A stretch of DNA of 23,364 bases from a virus: IMG/VR virus record IMGVR_UViG_3300046804_006260, positions 1 through 23,364 of that record, one strand, 5' to 3'. The notes beneath the pieces were generated by a model, which was given only the letters and a program-made list of their open reading frames with translations, was not told the DNA's origin and ran no database searches. The first letter of the stretch is position 1. Each line of letters starts with the position of its first letter. The translations under genes were made by a program, and so were the position numbers. Positions 1 through 5,529 of this stretch are shown here, piece by piece.

Positions 1-6
1 GGATAT

Positions 7-2181
7 GTGAATAAAATCATGGCAATTATTTTTCAAAGTTACAGTTGGTTGAAAGGTAAGTTATATAATCTTATTCAACAGGGAGTGCAGTATTTAATCA
101 ATACTTTATTGAGTTTGATATCCGATAAAGCAAAACCAAAAGATGCTAAACCTCCATACGATCCAAAAAAACCAGAGAAGTTGTTGGATCAGATTCAAAA
201 ATTTTTAGAAGACCAACTTGGGAAAATTGGATGCACAATAGATAGTTTGTATGACAAAATTTTAAAGTTTGTAACTGATTTTGTGATGGGTTTGGTTGAA
301 GATTTTTGGTCCGCTGCTTTATGTGGTATAGAATCAATGGTGAATTCTTTACTATCTTCACTACAAAACATACTTAACGAAGCAATTGCATCAATTATAA
401 ATCCTCTTCTTAATATCTTAGAAGGTATTGCTGCTCCATTAAATGAAGTCTTTGGCACAATCTTTGAAATTATAAGTTTTCTAGGAATCTCATGCACTGG
501 ATTACCTGCAGAGTGTAAGAAAGTAATTCAAGATTGTGGGGAAGGACCAAAAACAAAAGCAAAAGGATTAATGGATGATCTAGATGCTTTGTTGTCTGCT
601 ATTGCAGGTGATACACAACCAGCACCTGCTGTTGCTCAATGTGCTGATGCGTTGAAACCTGTTGTCGAACCAGTTAATGTTGCTATAACTGGTGGGACGC
701 CAATCCCAGATCCAATTCCTCCTACTATTACTCCAGGTGGACTACCTGGAACAGGTACTACTGGACCTACGGATCCAACTCTCAGTATAATTTTGCAACC
801 AACATCTATCACAAAAAATTTAGGCAACTCACATACATTTACTGTAGTTGCGTCTTCTTCTAATGGTAGTGTTATAAGTTATCAGTGGCAAAAATTAGAT
901 GCAGCGGCGCCAGTTGCAGCTGCAAGTTGGACTGATATTACTGGAGCTACTTCAAGCACATATACTATATCTTCTGTTGCTGTTAGTGACGATGGAGATG
1001 CTTTCCGTTGTGTTTGTTCGGCAGCAGGACATCTACCACCATCAGAAACTTCTGATGATGCTTATTTGTATGTAAATCCAGCATCAGTAACACCTACTGT
1101 GCCAAATAGTAATTACAACACTTCTGTGTATGGTATTTTAAATTTCACTAGTGATATAAATTTGATTTATGGACTGGCTTCTGGAGCAACGTCAAATTAT
1201 GTAAGTAATTATGTAAATAATAATAATCCATCGGTGGTTGTTGGTGGTACATCTAATGTATCATTTAAACCAAATAGTATTGTTCCTCTTGGTGCCGCTG
1301 GTGTTTCTTATACTTTAACTGCAACACCATCTCTTGTGCAACCAGGCGGTACAGTTACTTTGTCTCTGCAAACACAGGGTATATCTAATGGTACTATGTT
1401 GAATTTTTATATCTTTGGATTTAATCTTGCTGTTACAGATGTTATCACTGGAAATTTAACAGGTAGTTTCTTGGTGCAAAACAATACAGCGCAGTCAATT
1501 ATTACATTCAGCAATTCAGTTAGTTTTTCACAAACTCAGATAATTTATGCAGCACTACAAAATGGTGGTGCTGCAACTCAATTTGCTTTAGCAGGATCTC
1601 CCCAACCAACAACACCAGCAGCACCAGGAGCAGGCAATCCAAATCCACCTATAGCATGTCCACCTGTAATTTCAAACAGTGGTCAAATTGTAAGCATAGG
1701 AATTTGTTCTCCTGGAACTAAATATTTGGCAGCACCACAAATTTATGTGCAGGGTAATGGGAGAGGTTATGGTGCCTCTGCAGTAGCTGTTTTAGATGAT
1801 GCTGGATATTTAAGCGAGATTAAAGTAGTCAGACCAGGCAGAGGTTATCCGCCCAATCCACCCGATGGTTTAGATTGCGTCATTACTGGATTTACTATCA
1901 TTAAACCTGGGTTTGGATATGACAAACCACCAGCAGTATTTGTAGATGGAGAATTGGGAGTCGCTGAAGCGGTGATAAGAAATGGAGTTTTGGTGAGCAT
2001 AACAGTTATAGATAAAACAAAAACATTTACAGATAATCCATTGATTAAAATTATTCCTACATCACAAGGAATAGGTGCTATAGCTATAGCAAATATTGCT
2101 TGCCTAGATCCAATAGATGTTCAACAGTTACAAGAAATTGTTGACCCAACACCTGTTGGCCAATACATTGATTGCCCATAG
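7..2181 (+). CDS. Virion structural protein with Ig-like domain (5' end uncertain)
   Basis: This is a 724-codon reading frame starting at a GTG. The frame is open to the first base of the window, so the true start may lie upstream. GTG at 7 has only a GGA four bases before it, and ATG at 19 has no visible ribosome site. Residues about 1-230 are predicted mostly helical and amphipathic, with several cysteines. A proline/glycine/threonine linker follows (about 225-255). Residues about 256-357 form an Ig-like domain: a YQWQ core tryptophan, a WTDITG strand and an FRC cysteine. The C-terminal part (about 560-715) has repeated glycine/tyrosine motifs (GRGY, GRGYPP, GFGY) alternating with beta strands. 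I infer a tail or baseplate surface protein from the neighbours and the Ig domain. Ten bases separate its stop from the next start. The exact role is unknown. Confidence 0.8.
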   Translation: MNKIMAIIFQSYSWLKGKLYNLIQQGVQYLINTLLSLISDKAKPKDAKPPYDPKKPEKLLDQIQKFLEDQLGKIGCTIDSLYDKILKFVTDFVMGLVEDFWSAALCGIESMVNSLLSSLQNILNEAIASIINPLLNILEGIAAPLNEVFGTIFEIISFLGISCTGLPAECKKVIQDCGEGPKTKAKGLMDDLDALLSAIAGDTQPAPAVAQCADALKPVVEPVNVAITGGTPIPDPIPPTITPGGLPGTGTTGPTDPTLSIILQPTSITKNLGNSHTFTVVASSSNGSVISYQWQKLDAAAPVAAASWTDITGATSSTYTISSVAVSDDGDAFRCVCSAAGHLPPSETSDDAYLYVNPASVTPTVPNSNYNTSVYGILNFTSDINLIYGLASGATSNYVSNYVNNNNPSVVVGGTSNVSFKPNSIVPLGAAGVSYTLTATPSLVQPGGTVTLSLQTQGISNGTMLNFYIFGFNLAVTDVITGNLTGSFLVQNNTAQSIITFSNSVSFSQTQIIYAALQNGGAATQFALAGSPQPTTPAAPGAGNPNPPIACPPVISNSGQIVSIGICSPGTKYLAAPQIYVQGNGRGYGASAVAVLDDAGYLSEIKVVRPGRGYPPNPPDGLDCVITGFTIIKPGFGYDKPPAVFVDGELGVAEAVIRNGVLVSITVIDKTKTFTDNPLIKIIPTSQGIGAIAIANIACLDPIDVQQLQEIVDPTPVGQYIDCP

Positions 2182-2191
2182 GAGAAAATAG

Positions 2192-3796
2192 ATGAGTCAA
2201 TATAGCAACATAAATTATGGCAATCCAAATGCTACTCCTCTTTCTACAACAGTATTTGAAAATGTAGATGGCACTAGTGTTAGTCTAACTGGTGATTATT
2301 GGAGTGACAATAAAGCATATGCTCCTCTTGAAGATTGTCAGGTTTCTATTATACCACCAAATTCAGATGTTGAAGTTAAGAAAGGTAATTTATGTTGGGC
2401 ATCTGAAAGTCCTTATGGAGACAGTAGTTTTGGAACAATTACGACTGCTGGTGGGGTAATTGGTATTGATGAAAAAGGAACAGTAAGAATTAAAGCAGCA
2501 AGTCCAGTAGCAGAAGACTTGACTTGTGGAAGAATAGAAGTTGAGTCTCAATCAAACACAAGAATAAATGTAGGCACTTGTTTTGCAATTAATGTCAACA
2601 CTACTGGTCAACATGATGAAGAAAATCCAGTAAGTAATTCTAGTGATCAATCTATTTCAGAAAAAAGATATCCCGCATTTTCTATACTAGTTAACAACGG
2701 TGGTATTGATGTTGAGTGTGCTGATGGTGACATTCATTTCAGTGGAAGAAATATTGTAATGAATGCTGCAGAAACATTCACTATCAATGCAACCAAAGCA
2801 GTAAATATTTTATCTGGTTTTGATGCCACTGAAGTTTTTGCAAAAGCTGCAGCGGGATTATTTGGATTTGAATTGCCAGCATCTGGAGGTGGGGAAATTA
2901 ATATAAAGGGTGGAAAATTTATTAATGATTGTAATGTATCTCAGACTACTTCATCACAGGTCAATGAAAAAGCAGGCGCTGCAAAGATAACTGAGTCTGG
3001 TTCTTCAATGGCAACAGTATCTGAAAGGACATCTGGTGATAAAGTGATATCTACCAGTGGAAATGTATACATTCAAGCTGGACAAAAAATGCGTATTGAA
3101 GCGCAAGGTAACGTAGTAAACACAACTGGACCAGCTGTTCCACCTGTGTGGGGTGTTTCTCAACTAGAAGCATTGGTTATTTCTGCAAATAAAAAAAGCA
3201 CTCCTAAAGATACTGCAATGAAAATTGAAGTTGATAATGGTGATTTAGTACAATCCGTTTCAAACATAGGTGATATTGGTATTGTAACACAGACTGGTTT
3301 AATTGGCATATTAGCAGGCGCTGGCAATGCAAAATCATTTAGTGGAAAAGAAGGTGATTTAGTATTAAAATCTTACAAAGGAAATGTTTTAGGTGATGCT
3401 GCTTTAGAGTCATCTTTAATTGGTGGAAAAATATCTTACGTTGCAGTTGGTAAAGCTGGTCAACCACAAGATATTGTGGGTGCATTTACACCTGGGTTTG
3501 GATATGGCGACTCTGATAATGGAGTTAGCATGAAAACTTTTAAAGGTATTGCTTCTATTCTTGGTAAACAACAAGTTGGCATGGGCATAGGATCTTCTCC
3601 AGGTGCTTCGCAAAACTTTATGGCATTTAATCCTACAGGTATAATTTCAAAAGCAAATGGACCTTTTGATATGAATATCACGGGTGCTACTACAATCAAA
3701 GCAACTGGAGCGGTCAGTTTTAAAGCTAGCGGTGCTACAACGATAGATGTTACTGGTGCCTTAACTATAACAGGAAAACCAATCAAATTAAATTAG
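2192..3796 (+). CDS. Beta-rich virion protein with spike-like octad C-terminus
   Basis: This 534-aa protein starts at ATG 2192 behind a good ribosome site (GGAG at 2181-2184). The sequence is rich in Gly, Ser, Thr, Val and Ile with alternating beta-strand patterns, and has no signal peptide or membrane segment. Residues 487-534 fall into successive eight-residue units with glycine at the fourth position (KANG, NITG, KATG, KASG, DVTG) and end in KPIKLN. In T4 gp5 and VgrG, octads with regularly placed Val and Gly form the triple-stranded beta-helix of the membrane-piercing spike. I therefore infer a trimeric spike or needle of the baseplate. I see no lysozyme domain and did not recognise an OB-fold. 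An alternative is a short fibre or other beta-helical decoration protein. Confidence 0.82.
   Translation: MSQYSNINYGNPNATPLSTTVFENVDGTSVSLTGDYWSDNKAYAPLEDCQVSIIPPNSDVEVKKGNLCWASESPYGDSSFGTITTAGGVIGIDEKGTVRIKAASPVAEDLTCGRIEVESQSNTRINVGTCFAINVNTTGQHDEENPVSNSSDQSISEKRYPAFSILVNNGGIDVECADGDIHFSGRNIVMNAAETFTINATKAVNILSGFDATEVFAKAAAGLFGFELPASGGGEINIKGGKFINDCNVSQTTSSQVNEKAGAAKITESGSSMATVSERTSGDKVISTSGNVYIQAGQKMRIEAQGNVVNTTGPAVPPVWGVSQLEALVISANKKSTPKDTAMKIEVDNGDLVQSVSNIGDIGIVTQTGLIGILAGAGNAKSFSGKEGDLVLKSYKGNVLGDAALESSLIGGKISYVAVGKAGQPQDIVGAFTPGFGYGDSDNGVSMKTFKGIASILGKQQVGMGIGSSPGASQNFMAFNPTGIISKANGPFDMNITGATTIKATGAVSFKASGATTIDVTGALTITGKPIKLN
3650..3793 (+). repeat. gp5/VgrG-like octad repeats in protein
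   Basis: Six consecutive eight-codon units close the gene. The first five have glycine at position 4 and a hydrophobic residue at position 8 (for example NITGATTI, KATGAVSF, KASGATTI, DVTGALTI). The last unit, TGKPIKLN, is the capping end. The periodicity is seen directly; the triple beta-helix fold is inferred from the gp5/VgrG families. Confidence 0.65.
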
Positions 3797-3873
3797 AAAA
3801 ACCAAAATTGACTTTTGATTACCAAAAGGGCGCAAAAAAAATCTCGGCAAAAAATCAGTAAAAAAAGTCGAGC

Positions 3874-3902
3874 TTGACAGATACGCCAAAATCCACTACA
3901 AT
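3874..3902 (+). promoter_or_regulatory. Sigma70-type promoter P1
   Basis: TTGACA at 3874-3879 and TACAAT at 3897-3902 are separated by exactly 17 bases. The -35 is a perfect match and the -10 differs from TATAAT at one base. It lies in the 218-base gap after the 534-aa structural gene and points at the small-gene and tRNA island. It is unlike the T4-type late promoter at 5481, so host RNA polymerase could use it unaided, presumably early in infection. Confidence 0.75.
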
Positions 3903-3956
3903 CAACGATGTAGGCGGTTAAAGGAACCGAGTCCCATAAGAGATTCTTAAGAAGGC

Positions 3957-3985
3957 TTGACAGGCACCCAGACCCCTGCTATACT
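3957..3985 (+). promoter_or_regulatory. Sigma70-type promoter P2
   Basis: TTGACA at 3957-3962 and TATACT at 3980-3985 have a 17-base spacer. P2 shares the nine-base word GCTTGACAG with P1, 83 bases upstream. A perfect ten-base palindrome (TTCTTAAGAA, 3944-3953) ends three bases before the -35 and could be an operator, though it may be chance. The start of transcription would fall near 3992, about 23 bases before the first small gene, which has its own AGGAG at 4001-4005. Confidence 0.8.
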
Positions 3986-4014
3986 ACATACATACAACAC
4001 AGGAGACACTCCAA

Positions 4015-4242
4015 ATGCTCAATTATGGTGATGACGGTCAAATTCAAGAAGTTGAATGTGACGAAGTGCAAGATACTATTGACACCATCCTTGAATATGT
4101 AGAAACACGATTTGAGTATCTTGATGCTCAAGACCGTCAACGTGATATTCTTGCTCTCTGTCAAGAATTTCATGAATGGGGCACTGCTGATGATGGCGAT
4201 GAGATTGGTTATCTTTTCCTTCCCCGTTTGGCAAGCAAGTGA
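4015..4242 (+). CDS. Small acidic hypothetical protein
   Basis: This 75-aa protein starts at ATG 4015, nine bases after a strong AGGAG site and just downstream of promoter P2. It is very acidic, with a predicted helical middle (about residues 15-55) rich in Asp, Glu and Gln and a hydrophobic C-terminal YLFLPRL. I recognise no family. Its stop overlaps the GTG start of the next gene (GTGA at 4239-4242), so the two are probably translationally coupled. Its position behind host-type promoters and its small acidic nature would fit an early host-takeover protein, but that is only inference. A minus-strand frame over the same bases lacks such signals. Confidence 0.75.
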   Translation: MLNYGDDGQIQEVECDEVQDTIDTILEYVETRFEYLDAQDRQRDILALCQEFHEWGTADDGDEIGYLFLPRLASK

Positions 4243-4421
4243 TTTTCTCAAACGAGCAGGTAGTTGACAAAATCAGCGTTGACCTGTATAATAAAAAGAT
4301 ATTCATTCATGGTGAAGATGGTGCAAATGTTATTTTTAGATGTGCCACTGTTAATGAATTAGTAGAATTACTTGATGAATGCAAAAAGCTTTTAAAAACC
4401 GATATTATTAAATATCGGTAA
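4239..4421 (+). CDS. Small hypothetical protein, GTG start
   Basis: This is a 60-aa frame whose GTG start overlaps the preceding stop by four bases. It has no convincing ribosome site of its own, so coupling to the upstream gene is likely. It reads as a plausible small alpha/beta protein: strands around KIFIHG and NVIFRC, then an amphipathic helix ELVELLDECKKLLK. I recognise no family. A perfect promoter (4264-4292) lies inside its coding sequence, and a hairpin (4398-4419) covers its last codons. It ends six bases before tRNA-Leu. The frame could be incidental, but its residue pattern and overlap argue for a real gene. Confidence 0.6.
   Translation: MIFSNEQVVDKISVDLYNKKIFIHGEDGANVIFRCATVNELVELLDECKKLLKTDIIKYR
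4264..4292 (+). promoter_or_regulatory. Perfect-consensus sigma70 promoter P3, inside a gene
   Basis: TTGACA at 4264-4269 and TATAAT at 4287-4292 match the bacterial consensus at all twelve positions with a 17-base spacer. It sits within the 60-aa gene and would start transcripts near 4299. Those transcripts would lead into tRNA-Leu, the 88-aa gene and tRNA-Thr. It is the best candidate for a dedicated tRNA promoter. Confidence 0.75.
4398..4419 (+). other. Nine-base-pair hairpin before tRNA-Leu
   Basis: ACCGATATT (4398-4406) pairs perfectly with AATATCGGT (4411-4419) around a four-base loop. It spans the last codons of the 60-aa gene and ends eight bases before the tRNA 5' end. The following AATTTG is only a weak U-run, so it may be a leaky terminator or an mRNA/tRNA processing barrier. 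Confidence 0.5.
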
Positions 4422-4426
4422 TTTGT

Positions 4427-4510
4427 GGGGCGGTGGTGGAATCGGTAGACACACCAGACTTAAAATCTGTTGGGAGCAATCCCGTGGGAGTTCAAGTCTC
4501 CCTCGCCCTA
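4427..4510 (+). tRNA. tRNA-Leu(UAA)
   Basis: An 84-base class II tRNA. The acceptor is GGGGCGG (4427-4433) with TCGCCCT (4503-4509) using two G-U pairs, and the discriminator is A at 4510. The D-arm stem is GTG/CAC. The anticodon loop CTTAAAA (4459-4465) gives UAA. The long variable arm GGGA-GCAA-TCCC is typical of leucine tRNAs. The T-arm is GGGAG-TTCAAGT-CTCCC. One anticodon-stem pair is a C-U mismatch. No CCA is encoded. It reads UUA, a very common codon in the neighbouring structural genes. Confidence 0.95.
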
Positions 4511-4511
4511 T

Positions 4512-4538
4512 TTCCCGCTAAATATAACGTAGTGGGAA
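4512..4538 (+). promoter_or_regulatory. Hairpin covering the ribosome site of the 88-aa gene
   Basis: TTCCCGCTA (4512-4520) pairs with TAGTGGGAA (4530-4538), nine pairs including one G-U, around a nine-base loop. The 3' arm holds GGGA (4534-4537), the only Shine-Dalgarno-like sequence before the ATG at 4543. If it folds, it should hide the ribosome site. RBS-sequestering hairpins are known for some T4 late genes when these are read on early transcripts. Confidence 0.5.
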
Positions 4539-4542
4539 TGTT

Positions 4543-4809
4543 ATGAAATACACATTATCACAAGCATATTGTTTCTATATGCGACAAGTTGTACGTATGT
4601 ATTTTATACAAGGTCTTCCATATACATTTGATGAATTACCTCAGATTATACAGGACCACCCTGCAGTACAAACAGAAGCTCTAACTCATCCAGATTACGA
4701 TGATGAAGAATTATACAGATGGTCTAACTATCTAATAATGGAAGAAATGCATCCTCTTATGTTTGATGTGCAAATAGAAAATCCAGATTTACTTCCAAAA
4801 GACGATTAA
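4543..4809 (+). CDS. Hypothetical protein between two tRNA genes
   Basis: This 88-aa protein starts at ATG 4543, five bases after GGGA. An ATG at 4538 is excluded because it meets a stop after one codon. The N-terminal third is aromatic and basic (YCFYMRQVVRMYF), and the rest is acidic with prolines. It is probably helical, and I recognise no family. It fills the space between tRNA-Leu and tRNA-Thr almost exactly, as its stop ends one base before the second tRNA. The upstream hairpin suggests that its translation is controlled. Confidence 0.7.
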   Translation: MKYTLSQAYCFYMRQVVRMYFIQGLPYTFDELPQIIQDHPAVQTEALTHPDYDDEELYRWSNYLIMEEMHPLMFDVQIENPDLLPKDD

Positions 4810-4810
4810 T

Positions 4811-4884
4811 GCCACTATAGCTCAGCTGGATAGAGCAACGGTTTTGTAAACCGTAGGTCGTCGGTTCAAGTCCGACTTGTGGCT
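4811..4884 (+). tRNA. tRNA-Thr(UGU)
   Basis: A 74-base cloverleaf. The acceptor is GCCACTA with TTGTGGC (4877-4883), with one U-U mismatch at the sixth pair. The D-arm AGCTCAGCTGGATAGAGCA is canonical. The anticodon stem ACGGT/ACCGT carries loop TTTGTAA (4843-4849), giving UGU. The T-arm is GTCGG-TTCAAGT-CCGAC and the discriminator is U. No CCA is encoded. It decodes ACA, another frequent codon in the structural genes here. Confidence 0.95.
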
Positions 4885-4903
4885 CTCCGTGTGAAGGAAG
4901 TGT

Positions 4904-4924
4904 AACCCCCCGCAAGGGGGTTTT
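4904..4924 (+). terminator. GC-rich terminator hairpin at convergent junction
   Basis: AACCCCC pairs with GGGGGTT around CGCAA. A one-base shift instead gives five C-G pairs closing a GCAA tetraloop. On the plus strand it is followed by TTTT at 4921-4924, so it can end the tRNA transcript. It also lies just past the stop of the minus-strand gene, whose TAA is in the T-run. It may therefore act in both directions, although the minus-strand U-run is only two bases. Confidence 0.65.
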
Positions 4925-5456
4925 ACTCTATGTAATCAATGTGTAATAATTCAAACATTTCCTTTCCCTTGGAAATATCATATTTCCAATAATGAGGAAC
5001 ATTACAAACATCCCAATGTATGAATTTTCCTTCGATTATATCTACCGATTTTTTTCCGTAAAAAGTATCGAATACATCTTTTGAAACTTTAGGAATCTTT
5101 ATTGGCATCAAAAGAGTTTTATATTTATCGACTGGATAACCCAAATTTCTTCCAGTAGGGTCTTTATGCTCTATTACGTCTCCCCAAACTTTAAAATAAA
5201 ATACATTTAAAATATTTTTGTTGCTTAATATTTGTGTCAATGGATTTTTATCGATAAAAGTTAGACAATCTATCCATTTCAATAAGTAAGTGTCAAATTT
5301 TTGTACATAAAAACTATCTTCTTTACTTTTATCTAAACAACAAGATCTATATTCATCAGGTGGAGAATGAAATGATTTTAATCTTGTAAAATCGATAGTT
5401 TGCACCGATTTAAAAATTAATTCTTCGTTATCTTGAAGTATTTTTTCAACAGTCAT
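4923..5456 (-). CDS. Antisense gene, possible 2OG-Fe(II) oxygenase relative
   Basis: This 177-aa protein is the only convincing minus-strand gene. The C-terminal half resembles the double-stranded beta-helix of 2OG-Fe(II) or aspartyl-hydroxylase-like enzymes. It has an HKD (H97, D99) that could be the metal HxD motif. TLLMPIKIP follows as a core strand, then EGKFIHWDVCNVPHYW with H155 as possible distal histidine and K158/K163 downstream in place of the usual 2OG-binding arginine. Many cyanophages carry such oxygenases, but this assignment is tentative. The start ATG (5456-5454) has no clear ribosome site. It is transcribed against all its neighbours, converges on tRNA-Thr, and shares a 73-base upstream gap with the giant gene. 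Confidence 0.75.
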   Translation of the reverse strand: MTVEKILQDNEELIFKSVQTIDFTRLKSFHSPPDEYRSCCLDKSKEDSFYVQKFDTYLLKWIDCLTFIDKNPLTQILSNKNILNVFYFKVWGDVIEHKDPTGRNLGYPVDKYKTLLMPIKIPKVSKDVFDTFYGKKSVDIIEGKFIHWDVCNVPHYWKYDISKGKEMFELLHIDYIE

Positions 5457-5480
5457 TTAATTCTATTCAGATATAGTATG

Positions 5481-5488
5481 TATAAATA
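5481..5488 (+). promoter_or_regulatory. T4-type late promoter TATAAATA
   Basis: An exact match to the T4 late -10 element, in the short gap between the antisense gene and the giant structural gene, 41 bases before its ATG. In T4-like phages this element is read with gp55 and gp33 late factors. There is no TTGACA at the usual distance upstream, as expected for a late promoter. Confidence 0.8.
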
Positions 5489-5529
5489 ACTCAGAAGAAA
5501 TCCTATGTAATTAAGGGTACCTGAGGAAC

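Noticed and set aside
3460-3786. Minus-strand 108-codon frame opposite the octad repeats
   Set aside because: Its internal periodicity mirrors the sense octads, as expected for an antisense shadow.
3804-3818. Weak stem CAAAA/TTTTG after the 534-aa gene
   Set aside because: Only five A-T-rich pairs and no following U-run; not supportable as a terminator.
3944-3953. Palindrome TTCTTAAGAA next to promoter P2
   Set aside because: Ten bases is too short to call an operator without a second copy, so it is mentioned only in the promoter entry.
3979-4306. Two minus-strand frames (about 90 and 76 codons) over the small genes
   Set aside because: The plus strand has promoter P2, a strong AGGAG and GTGA coupling over the same bases; the minus frames have no such signals.
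4427-4884. tRNA genes considered as an integration site
   Set aside because: No integrase and no duplicated tRNA 3' end was found in the window.
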